Assembly: GCA_003483565.1 (NCBI GenBank)
Contig: DMYZ01000150.1
Span: forward strand, 8,405 to 26,457
Source: Prevotella sp.
GTDB taxonomy: Bacteria; Bacteroidota; Bacteroidia; Bacteroidales; Bacteroidaceae
Reading direction: 5' to 3'
Length of the DNA: 18,053 bases
The translations under genes were made by a program, and so were the position numbers. The notes under the pieces were generated by a model. It was not told where the DNA came from. It worked only from the letters and a program-made list of their open reading frames with translations, and did no database searches. This document shows, piece after piece, positions 7,508 to 14,770 of the stretch (position 1 is its first letter; every line of letters starts with the position of its first letter).

Positions 7508-7969
7508 ATTGTAGGGCCGGCTTACTTTGTCTTGAAGGCTTTGCCCACTGCAGATGACTAGTGAGCCCTATGGTGAGTAAGGTAAATATGTCCCGGTGCC
7601 ACTTGTTATGCCTAGCTCTTACCTGCTATATATAGCCAGATAATTATTTAATACTCCAAAGCAAAAACTAAAGAGCGCGATGTTAATAGCCGTGAGCCAG
7701 GCACGGATAAGAAAGAAAAGATCGATTGACAGTTTTTGTTTTTTTGCTGCAGGTCGTTTAGTATGAAGGCGTATTGTAGAAGCAATGAGCAATGCTCCGC
7801 CGGCAACAAAAAGTGCTATCCAGAATAGTATAATGAAGTTGCCAACCGCCTTGTAAAGATATATGCCGATACTGGGGGCAACAGCCATTGTCAGATTGTT
7901 GCTGAGTCCACAGAGGCCTATACCTTCATTGCGACGACTTAACGGAAGTACATCTATGGCACAGGTACA
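7506..7969 (-). pseudogene. Decayed remnant of an MFS transporter
   Basis: Reading leftwards on the minus strand from about 7969, an open frame gives IDVLPLSRRNEGIGLCGLSNN and continues through MAVAPSIGIYLYK (ATG at 7888), a hydrophobic helix, a basic loop (RLHTKRPAAKKQK) and a further helix ending NYLAIYSR. This is the fourth-to-seventh helix region of a 12-helix major facilitator: the RRNEGIGLCGLSNN loop and the central basic loop are typical. The frame then hits TAA at 7621-7619, but homologous-looking sequence continues: ELGITSGTGTY in the same frame, then after a one-base shift FTLLTIGLTSHLQ to a stop at 7508-7506. The first helices are absent (no MFS-like sequence upstream to 8140) and so is the C-terminal half. 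It cannot make a working transporter. No other mobile or decayed gene lies beside it. Confidence 0.8.
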
Positions 7970-8121
7970 GTCTTTCCTATAAAAGTATAGTTCGTCTGTT
8001 CATGTTTCCTTGATTTGCTAATGTGTAAAGTCTTAGTATATGATTTATCTGTTATAGCTTTATATCTTATTGTTATATTATATTGTGCGTTCTTAAAGTA
8101 GTGATTTTTGTGTTTAACAAG
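7970..8121. other. AT-rich non-coding spacer
   Basis: The stretch between the MFS remnant and the promoter of the FAD-dependent gene is AT-rich. The minus-strand frame here translates to low-complexity sequence with no family features, and I see no RNA structure, repeat or small gene. Confidence 0.5.
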
Positions 8122-8150
8122 TTGATTATGAAAAAAAATGTGTAAGTTTG
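8122..8150 (+). promoter_or_regulatory. Promoter of the FAD-dependent oxidoreductase gene
   Basis: TTG (8122-8124), 18 bases, then TAAGTTTG (8143-8150), with the ATG at 8169. It rules out the in-frame TTG codon at 8148 as a start, because that codon is part of the -7 box. Confidence 0.7.
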
Positions 8151-8168
8151 CAATTAAAATCAAAAACA

Positions 8169-9752
8169 ATGACGGAAGAATACCAAATAAGAGTCTTGCC
8201 TCAGGTGGCTTACAATGAAGATAATATAAAAGAATATCTAGCCCGAGAAAAAGGGATGGATGTGCGGACTCTTAATAGCATACGTGTGCTTCGCAAAAGT
8301 ATTGATGCCCGGCAGCGACAGGTATTTGTCAATCTTACGGTGCGGGCTTACATCAATGAATTTCCCCAAGACGATGCTTATCAGCATGTTGATTATCCTA
8401 ATGTGGAAAATAAACCAGAGGTTATTGTCGTCGGTGAGGGACCTGGTGGACTTTTCGCAGCTCTTCACCTGATAGAACTGGGACTTCGACCTGTTGTGCT
8501 TGAACGTGGAAAAGATGTTCACGCACGCAAAGTGGATATGGCTATGATTACAAAGACACAGAAAGTTGACCCTGAGAGTAATTATTGTTTTGGTGAAGGT
8601 GGAGCCGGTGCTTATTCAGATGGCAAACTTTATACCCGAAGCAAGAAACGTGGCAATGTTTCCAAAATCCTTAATGTCTTTTGTCAGCATGGAGCATCAA
8701 CTTCAATTCTTACTGATGCTCATCCTCATATTGGTACGGATAAATTACCTCGTGTCATCGAGAATATGCGCAATACTATTATAAAATGTGGTGGTGAGGT
8801 GCATTTCCAAACTAAGATGTTGCGCTTTATTCTTGATAAAGTGGATAATGATGAATTAATCGTCGGAGTTGAGGCTGTAAACCTTGCTACAGAAGAAGAG
8901 GAAAGTTACCGTGGGCCAGTCATTCTTGCTACCGGTCATTCTGCCCGTGATATCTATCGGTATTTGGATGAAGCTAAAATTGATATTGAGGCGAAGGGAA
9001 TTGCTGTTGGTGTTCGTCTTGAGCATCCTTCAGTTCTTATTGATCAGATCCAATATCATAATAGACAAGGACGGGGAAAGTATCTTCCTGCAGCCGAATA
9101 TTCCTTTGTTACGCAAGTAGATGGACGTGGTGTTTACAGTTTCTGTATGTGCCCGGGTGGTTTTGTTATTCCTGCGGCAACGGGACCGGAACAGATCGTG
9201 ACTAACGGTATGAGCCCAGCTAATCGTGGTACAGCTTGGTCAAATTCAGGAATGGTTGTCGAGATGCATCCTGAGGATGTTGAAGGCGATGATCCTTTAT
9301 GCTTGATGCGTTTTCAGGAAAAACTTGAGAAGGATTGTTGGTTACAGGGAAATATGAAACAGACGGCTCCAGCACAGCGTATGGCAGACTTTGTTAATGG
9401 AAAGCTTTCGTATGATTTGCCAAAATCGAGTTATGCACCAGGACTTATTTCAAGCCCACTTCATTTCTGGATGCCTGAATTTGTATCCAAACGCTTGCAA
9501 CAGGCTTTTAAGGCATTTGGTAAGCAGGCTCATGATTTTTTGACCAATGAAGCTGTTCTTATCGCAGCTGAAACCAGGACATCATCGCCGGTACGTATTC
9601 TTCGTGATCAGAAAACATTGCAGCATATACGCGTAAAAGGACTTTTTCCTTGTGGGGAAGGAGCTGGCTACGCTGGAGGAATTGTCAGCGCCGGTATAGA
9701 TGGTGAGCGATGTGCCGATTCGTGTGCAGCTTATTTAAATGCATTAAAGTAA
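8169..9752 (+). CDS. FAD-dependent oxidoreductase (COG2509 type)
   Basis: A 527-residue protein of the 'NAD(FAD)-utilizing dehydrogenase' family, widespread but not biochemically defined. Residues 1-80 form the small N-terminal domain typical of this family, with the conserved RKSIDAR segment. The FAD-binding Rossmann motif follows: VIVVGEGPGGLFAA (Gly89, Gly91, Gly94) and an acidic strand end in VLERG. NYCFGEGGAGAYSDGKLYTR is the family's hallmark block, and a C-terminal GLFPCGEGAGYAGGIVSAGIDG block closes the FAD site. HPHIGTDKLP and CPGGFVIPAATG are further conserved segments. No signal peptide is present, so it should be cytoplasmic. Substrate and electron partner are unknown. It is transcribed alone from its own promoter; the next gene has a separate one. 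Confidence 0.88.
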   Translation: MTEEYQIRVLPQVAYNEDNIKEYLAREKGMDVRTLNSIRVLRKSIDARQRQVFVNLTVRAYINEFPQDDAYQHVDYPNVENKPEVIVVGEGPGGLFAALHLIELGLRPVVLERGKDVHARKVDMAMITKTQKVDPESNYCFGEGGAGAYSDGKLYTRSKKRGNVSKILNVFCQHGASTSILTDAHPHIGTDKLPRVIENMRNTIIKCGGEVHFQTKMLRFILDKVDNDELIVGVEAVNLATEEEESYRGPVILATGHSARDIYRYLDEAKIDIEAKGIAVGVRLEHPSVLIDQIQYHNRQGRGKYLPAAEYSFVTQVDGRGVYSFCMCPGGFVIPAATGPEQIVTNGMSPANRGTAWSNSGMVVEMHPEDVEGDDPLCLMRFQEKLEKDCWLQGNMKQTAPAQRMADFVNGKLSYDLPKSSYAPGLISSPLHFWMPEFVSKRLQQAFKAFGKQAHDFLTNEAVLIAAETRTSSPVRILRDQKTLQHIRVKGLFPCGEGAGYAGGIVSAGIDGERCADSCAAYLNALK

Positions 9753-9800
9753 TTTGATAAAATTCTAGTATTTAATTATACAACTTATTAGAAAAATTGC

Positions 9801-9827
9801 TATATTTGATACCATTAACCAAATATA
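9801..9827 (+). promoter_or_regulatory. Promoter and palindrome before the cytidylate-kinase-like gene
   Basis: TATATTTG (9801-9808) is a perfect -7 box 28 bases before the ATG. It is the left arm of a 9-base perfect inverted repeat, CTATATTTG (9800-9808) / CAAATATAG (9820-9828), with an 11-base spacer. The right arm would cover roughly +9 to +17. No clear -33 TTG is seen on either strand. Confidence 0.5.
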
Positions 9828-9836
9828 GGATATATC

Positions 9837-10457
9837 ATGAACAGAAATGAAAAATTTGTAGTTACGCTTAATAGAGAGTTTGGGTCCGGCGGACATGCAA
9901 TAGGTGAAGAACTTGCACGTAGACTAGGTGTTAAACTTATTGATAAGCAGATTCTTAAGGAAGTTTCTCGGAAGTTTAACATTACTCCTCAAGAGGCGGA
10001 ACGCATAGAAGAACAGCGCCCTTCGTGGCTGGATGATTTCACGCAGTTTTATCAAAGTTTTATGAGCATGAATGAGTATGCTGTAGAGGCCAGAGACATT
10101 ACTTCACGTCAACTATTTACTGCGCAGGCTATCGCGATGAAGAATATTGCTGCTCAGGAATCGTGTGTCGTGATCGGCCGCTGTGGTTTTGATGTTTTTA
10201 AAGATCATACAAACTGTCTGAAACTCTTTATTCATGCTCCGATGGATGTGAGAATTAAACGGATCTCAGAGAAATATGGGGTAGATGAGAAAAAAGCAAA
10301 GGAATTGATACAGGACAATGATTATACCCGTCAGCTGTATACCCGTACTTTTACACGTAAGGAATGGTATGATGTACGTAATTATGATTTAGCACTTGAT
10401 GTTGCAGACTTTGGTATAAAAGGTGCTGTTGATTTTCTGATGCAATTGATTGGATAA
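9837..10457 (+). CDS. Cytidylate kinase-like family protein
   Basis: A 206-residue P-loop-fold protein of the cytidylate-kinase-like family. The N-terminus reads VTLNREFGSGGHAIGEELARRLG, where the glycine-rich loop FGSGGHAIG (15-23) replaces a normal Walker A motif and lacks the usual GK[ST]. This is characteristic of the family rather than a defect. Further on come VVIGRCGFDVF, an Asp-rich DVRIKRI lid-type helix, and a DNDYTRQLYTRTFTRKEWYDVRNYDLALDV block that is conserved in homologues. True CMP kinase (Cmk) has a standard P-loop and is a different protein, so I do not assign cmk. The biological substrate is unknown. It stands in its own transcription unit and is followed by a 312-base gap. 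Confidence 0.82.
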   Translation: MNRNEKFVVTLNREFGSGGHAIGEELARRLGVKLIDKQILKEVSRKFNITPQEAERIEEQRPSWLDDFTQFYQSFMSMNEYAVEARDITSRQLFTAQAIAMKNIAAQESCVVIGRCGFDVFKDHTNCLKLFIHAPMDVRIKRISEKYGVDEKKAKELIQDNDYTRQLYTRTFTRKEWYDVRNYDLALDVADFGIKGAVDFLMQLIG

Positions 10458-10703
10458 AAATATAGTCGGGTGATGGATGCTCTTATTTATTAGAAGTAAG
10501 ACTATATTTGATGCTTTATTTTCTTGTTCAGTAATTTTATTTGAATTTCTGGATGAGTTTATGATATAATGTTAGAAAGATATAGTTTTGAGAGGATTTC
10601 TATAGGAGAGAAGGAAGATAATATAAATAATCTTTTGTCATTATTTTTCATTTTTTAAATTCTTAAGTAAGGTACGTGTAGATGTAAATCTTTTCTTTTA
10701 ATT
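10458..10703. other. Intergenic gap, no gene seen
   Basis: Part of the 312-base gap before pheT. It is AT-rich with no credible small gene on either strand. A modest hairpin (10481-10488 with 10494-10501) nested in a TATAGTC/GACTATA pair (10461-10467 / 10500-10506) could end the upstream transcript, but no T-run follows. A perfect -7 box, TATATTTG, occurs at 10503-10510 with no open frame behind it. A purine-rich stretch around 10600-10620 resembles a ribosome binding site but precedes no start codon. Confidence 0.4.
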
Positions 10704-10735
10704 TTTGTTTAAGTCAAAAAAAAATAGTATTTTTG
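10704..10735 (+). promoter_or_regulatory. pheT promoter
   Basis: TTTG (10704-10707), 20 bases, then TATTTTTG (10728-10735) followed by CAGAG. The expected leader is about 30 bases, leaving no room for a T-box or attenuator. Confidence 0.65.
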
Positions 10736-10769
10736 CAGAGTTTTTGAGTATGCAATAAAAATCATTATA

Positions 10770-13238
10770 ATGAAAGTTTCTTATAAATGGCTTAAAGAAT
10801 ATGTTGATTTTGATCTGACACCGCAGGAAACAGCGGACGCGCTGACTTCTACAGGTCTGGAAATTGACGCTCTGGAAGAGGTGCAGTCTGTCAAAGGTGG
10901 TCTTAAAGGACTCTATGTTGGTAAAGTCTTGACTTGTGAGGCTCATCCTAATTCTGATCATCTTCATGTCACGACAGTAGACCTTGGTAAAGGAGAATCG
11001 CAGCAGATTGTCTGTGGAGCTCCTAATGTTGCTGCTGGTCAAAAAGTTATTGTGGCTGATTTGGGCTGTGAACTTTTTGAGGGGGATAATAGCTTTGTTA
11101 TCAAAAAAAGCCGCTTGCGTGGGGTTGACAGTTTCGGTATGATTTGCGCAGAAGATGAAATCGGCATTGGTACTGACCATGCCGGTATTATTATATTGCC
11201 GGATAGTGCTGTTGTTGGAACTCCCGCAGCTGAATATTATCATTTGGAAAGTGATTGGGTTATTGAAATAGATATTACTGCCAATCGGGGAGATGCGCTT
11301 TCTCATTACGGCGTGGCACGTGACTTATATGCCTGGCTGAAACAGAATGGTTACCAGACTTCACTTCATCGTCCTGACAACTCTGCCTTTAAGGTTGATA
11401 ATCATGATTTGCCGATTGATGTGGTGATAGAGAATACAGAGGCATGCAAGCGCTATGCTTGTCTGAGCATTACAGATTGTGACGTTAAAGAAAGTCCGAA
11501 GTGGCTGAAAGATAAATTAAGTGTTCTTGGACTTCGCCCTATAAATAATATTGTTGATATTACCAATTATGTCATGATGGCTTATGGCCAGCCTATGCAT
11601 TGTTATGATGCAGATATGATAAAAGGTAATAAAATTGTTGTCCGCACACAACCGGAGGGGACAGAGTTCGTTACCCTTGATGGGGAAAAGCACCTTCTAG
11701 GAGAACGTGATTTAAGTATCTGCAATGCAGAAGCTCCAATGTGCATTGCCGGTGTCTTTGGCGGTATGGGTAGTGGAACCTATGATACTACAAAAAATGT
11801 GGTTTTGGAGTCTGCTTATTTTCATCCGACATGGATACGTAAAAGTGCTCGGCGTCATGGTTTAAGTACAGATGCCAGCTATCGATTTGAGCGTGGCATT
11901 GATCCCAATGGCATTATATATGCTTTAAAGCAAGCTGCTGTTCTCGTTCAGGAACTTGCAGGAGGGAAGGTCAGCATGAATATCAAGGATGTTTATCCTG
12001 AGCCTATCAATGATTTTCCTGTAGATTTGAAATATGCATATGTAGATAAGTTGATAGGTAAGGCTATTGGGCATGAAACTATAAGAGATATTGTCTCAAA
12101 TCTTGAGATGAAGATTGTGTCTGAAAATGAAGAGGGATTACAACTTCTCGTTCCTGCTTATCGTGTTGATGTACAGCGCCCATGTGATGTCGTTGAGGAT
12201 ATTCTTCGCATCTATGGATATAATAATGTTGAGATCAATAATACTTTGAGCAGTACTCTTACTATTCAGGATGAGGAAGATCATAAGGCTAAGGTGACAA
12301 ATATAATCAGTGAGATGCTTGTCGGCTTTGGATTTAATGAAATTTTGAACAACTCTTTGACCAAGACTTCTTATTATGTAGATTTGGCAATGAATGCTTA
12401 TCCCGAAACTTGTACTGTAAAGGTGATGAATCCTTTGAGTGCAGACTTAGGGGTTATGCGCCAGACAATGTTGTTTGGTGGTTTGGAAAGCATTGTACGT
12501 AATGTCAATCGCAAGCATCAAAATCTGAAATTCTTTGAAGTAGGCAATACTTATAAATATAGTAAAGAGAGTTGGACTGCTGAGAGCCCGATAAAGGCAT
12601 ATTCTCAAGAAGGACACATTGCTCTTTGGATTACAGGCATGAGAGTACAATCTAGTTGGGCACATCCTGATGAAGATTCTTCATTCTACGAGATGAAAGC
12701 TTATGTCGAAAATATTTTCGCTCGTGTAGGTCTTCCTTCAGGTACTATTGTCATTAGTTCAAGTGATAATAATATCTATTCCAAGGGACTTTGCTACAAG
12801 AATCGTGCAGGCAGAACACTTGCAGAGGTCGGTGTGTTGTCTTTGAAGATAAAGAAGGCCTTTGGTCTTCAGAATGATGTCTTCTATGCTGATCTTGATT
12901 GGGACGCTATTTTCAAGGCTGTTCGAAGAAACAGAATTATTTTTCAGGAAATAAGTAAATATCCGGCTGTAAGTCGTGACCTTGCGCTTCTTGTTGACAA
13001 AAATATTGAATTTAAGCAAATTGAAGATATTGCCAATCAGACGGAGAAGAAACTATTGAAACGAATAGAACTTTTTGATGTTTATGAAGGCAAAAATATG
13101 CCGGAAGGAAAGAAAAGTTATGCTGTTAATTTTATTCTTCAGGATGATAATAAAACCTTGAATGATAAAGCTATTGATGCGATCATGAAAAAGTTGATCC
13201 ATCAGTTGACAACTAAGTTGAATGCAGAATTACGTTGA
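10770..13238 (+). CDS. pheT: Phenylalanyl-tRNA synthetase beta subunit
   Basis: PheT pairs with PheS as an alpha2-beta2 enzyme that charges tRNA-Phe in the cytoplasm; the beta chain holds tRNA-binding and editing domains. The 822 residues give the full domain series. They are an N-terminal MKVSYKWLKEYVDF start, an OB-fold tRNA-binding domain (about 40-150, with GMICAEDEIGIG), and the B3/B4 editing module (about 215-390, including NNIVDITNYVMMAYGQPMH and GVFGGMGSGTYDTT). They continue with the B5 domain (about 410-480, ending VVEDILRIYGYNNV), a catalytic-like core (about 490-700), and a C-terminal FDX-ACB domain (about 728-821, starting YPAVSRDLALLVD). pheS is not in the window. A YebC-family gene follows after 26 bases and is probably cotranscribed. 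Confidence 0.97.
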   Translation: MKVSYKWLKEYVDFDLTPQETADALTSTGLEIDALEEVQSVKGGLKGLYVGKVLTCEAHPNSDHLHVTTVDLGKGESQQIVCGAPNVAAGQKVIVADLGCELFEGDNSFVIKKSRLRGVDSFGMICAEDEIGIGTDHAGIIILPDSAVVGTPAAEYYHLESDWVIEIDITANRGDALSHYGVARDLYAWLKQNGYQTSLHRPDNSAFKVDNHDLPIDVVIENTEACKRYACLSITDCDVKESPKWLKDKLSVLGLRPINNIVDITNYVMMAYGQPMHCYDADMIKGNKIVVRTQPEGTEFVTLDGEKHLLGERDLSICNAEAPMCIAGVFGGMGSGTYDTTKNVVLESAYFHPTWIRKSARRHGLSTDASYRFERGIDPNGIIYALKQAAVLVQELAGGKVSMNIKDVYPEPINDFPVDLKYAYVDKLIGKAIGHETIRDIVSNLEMKIVSENEEGLQLLVPAYRVDVQRPCDVVEDILRIYGYNNVEINNTLSSTLTIQDEEDHKAKVTNIISEMLVGFGFNEILNNSLTKTSYYVDLAMNAYPETCTVKVMNPLSADLGVMRQTMLFGGLESIVRNVNRKHQNLKFFEVGNTYKYSKESWTAESPIKAYSQEGHIALWITGMRVQSSWAHPDEDSSFYEMKAYVENIFARVGLPSGTIVISSSDNNIYSKGLCYKNRAGRTLAEVGVLSLKIKKAFGLQNDVFYADLDWDAIFKAVRRNRIIFQEISKYPAVSRDLALLVDKNIEFKQIEDIANQTEKKLLKRIELFDVYEGKNMPEGKKSYAVNFILQDDNKTLNDKAIDAIMKKLIHQLTTKLNAELR

Positions 13239-13264
13239 TTATAAATAATAAAATATAAATTCCA

Positions 13265-14011
13265 ATGGGAAGAGCATTTGAATATCGTAAAGCTACAAAG
13301 CTGAAAAGATGGGGTCATATGGCCCGTACATTTACAAAACTAGGTAAGGAAATTGCTATTGCAGTGAAGGCTGGTGGCCCCGATGCGGAAAATAATCCTC
13401 GTCTGCGTGCTATTATTGCAACCTGTAAGCGTGAGAACATGCCGAAGGACAATATTTCCCGAGCCATCAAGAATGCTATGGGCAAGGATCAGAGTGATTA
13501 TAAAGAAGTGACATATGAAGGATATGGTCCTCATGGAATTGCAGTATTTGTCGATACGTTGACAGATAATACAACTCGTACTGTTGCTGATGTCCGTTCT
13601 ATTTTCAATAAGTTTAATGGCAATATGGGCACAACAGGTTCTTTGAGTTTTCTTTTTGATCATAAGGCTGTGTTTACCTTTAATAAAAAGGATAATATTG
13701 ATATGGATGATTTAATCCTTGAACTTATAGATTTAGGCGTAGAGGATGAATATGATATTGATGACGAGTCAAATGAGATTACAATTTATGGAACTCCTAC
13801 AAGTTTTGGTGACATCCAAAAGTATCTCGAGGATAATGGATTTGAAATTACAAGTGCGGAATTCACTTATATACCTAATGACTTGAAGGACGTTACTGAT
13901 GAGCAGCGTGAGACTATAGACAAGATGGTAGAGCGTTTGGAGGACTTTGATGATGTACAGAATGTGTATACTAACATGAAGCCTTTGGAAGATGATGAAA
14001 CTGAAGAATAA
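13265..14011 (+). CDS. YebC/PmpR-family protein
   Basis: A 248-residue member of the YebC/TACO1 family, full length. The N-terminal block MGRAFEYRKATKLKRWGHMARTFTKLGKEI and the following NPRLRAIIATCKRENMPKDNI are diagnostic, as is YEGYGPHGIAVFVDTLTDN in the middle domain. The acidic C-terminal third (SFGDIQKYLEDNGFEITSAEFTYIPN, then a DDEQ-rich tail) is the third domain. Family members were long labelled transcriptional regulators (PmpR); mitochondrial TACO1 and more recent bacterial work point to a role on the ribosome. Which applies here cannot be read from sequence. Its place 26 bases behind pheT, with lepA nearby, favours a translation role. A strong bidirectional terminator follows. Confidence 0.93.
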   Translation: MGRAFEYRKATKLKRWGHMARTFTKLGKEIAIAVKAGGPDAENNPRLRAIIATCKRENMPKDNISRAIKNAMGKDQSDYKEVTYEGYGPHGIAVFVDTLTDNTTRTVADVRSIFNKFNGNMGTTGSLSFLFDHKAVFTFNKKDNIDMDDLILELIDLGVEDEYDIDDESNEITIYGTPTSFGDIQKYLEDNGFEITSAEFTYIPNDLKDVTDEQRETIDKMVERLEDFDDVQNVYTNMKPLEDDETEE

Positions 14012-14022
14012 ATAAAAATTTT

Positions 14023-14069
14023 AAAAGCAATCGGGGTATAGAAAATTTTTCTATACCCCGATTGTTTTT
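14023..14069. terminator. Bidirectional terminator between yebC and the Crp-family gene
   Basis: CAATCGGGGTATAGA (14028-14042) pairs perfectly with TCTATACCCCGATTG (14050-14064), 15 base pairs with a 7-base loop. Four A precede it (14023-14026) and five T follow (14065-14069), so it can end transcripts from both sides. The two genes converge on it. Confidence 0.9.
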
Positions 14070-14119
14070 AAAATTGAATATAATAAAGATCAAATAAAGG
14101 ATAGAGCATGATTATAACC

Positions 14120-14722
14120 CTAATCTTCATCTTGTAAGGATGAAGCGCGGACTCGGCTTAATGTTTCTGGTGTCATTTGCAGATAGTTAGCAATATAAAC
14201 TAGAGGTGCTCTTAAAACAACTTGTGGATCTAATTTACATAATTTTTTATATCTGTTTTGTGCCGTTTCAAACCTTACTAAATCAGCGTGAATTTGACTT
14301 TGAATGAGGCTTTCTTCTAGGATCTTACGATAAAGCATTTGGATATTGGTGTTGTGAATGGCTTCTTCCTCAAGATGTTTTTTGGGCAAAGCAAAGACCC
14401 AAGTTGGTTCAAGAGCTTCTACTTGCAGATGTGTAGGTTCTTCCTTGAATAGGCTCTCAATACACATAAAGATAGAATGGTCATCGCCAAGGTGCTCTGT
14501 TAGTTCCTTACCATTTTTAGTATAAAACTGTCTGATAAGACCTTTTTCTACGTAGTAGATATTCTTGCACACTTCACCTTCTTTAAGGATCATTTCACCT
14601 TTAGTAAACTTCATTGGAACAAGTATACTTTCTAGGGTATCAAGTTCTTCGTGAGTCATAGTGCTATATTTGCGTGCCAGCTCTCGAGCTATATCACGTG
14701 TTCTAGTGGCAATCTCCTTCAT
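14120..14722 (-). CDS. Crp/Fnr-family transcriptional regulator
   Basis: A 200-residue cytoplasmic DNA-binding protein. Residues about 25-120 are a cyclic-nucleotide-binding-type beta-roll (VPMKFTKGEMILKEGEVCKNIYYVEKGLIRQFY is typical of its start). A long dimerisation helix follows (about 120-160), and a C-terminal winged helix carries RAPLVYIANYLQMTPETLSRVRA as the recognition HTH. There are no Cys residues arranged for an Fe-S cluster, so an Fnr-type oxygen sensor is unlikely. The Arg-Ser cAMP contact of E. coli CRP is not evident, so the ligand is unknown. It begins 48 bases after the lepA stop on the same strand with no strong -7 box between them, so read-through from lepA is likely. Confidence 0.88.
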   Translation of the reverse strand: MKEIATRTRDIARELARKYSTMTHEELDTLESILVPMKFTKGEMILKEGEVCKNIYYVEKGLIRQFYTKNGKELTEHLGDDHSIFMCIESLFKEEPTHLQVEALEPTWVFALPKKHLEEEAIHNTNIQMLYRKILEESLIQSQIHADLVRFETAQNRYKKLCKLDPQVVLRAPLVYIANYLQMTPETLSRVRASSLQDED

Positions 14723-14770
14723 ATTTCTGTATTATTAAGTATAAGTAAATGATGGATGCAAAAGATTCAA

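Noticed and set aside
8148..8168. In-frame TTG start for the COG2509 protein
   Set aside because: The TTG is part of the -7 box TAAGTTTG, so it precedes the transcription start; the ATG at 8169 begins the normal N-terminus.
7954..8169. 71-residue minus-strand frame MFLILIANLHIFF...
   Set aside because: AT-rich spacer translation with no motif; it overlaps the MFS remnant in another frame and the promoter of the next gene.
10736..10769. T-box or attenuator before pheT; ATG-CAA-TAA mini-frame at 10750
   Set aside because: The leader is about 30 bases; the two-codon frame has no Phe codons and is expected by chance.
10698..11306. 202-residue open frame on the minus strand over the start of pheT
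   Set aside because: It is antisense to conserved pheT codons, has no family features and low-complexity ends; a shadow frame.
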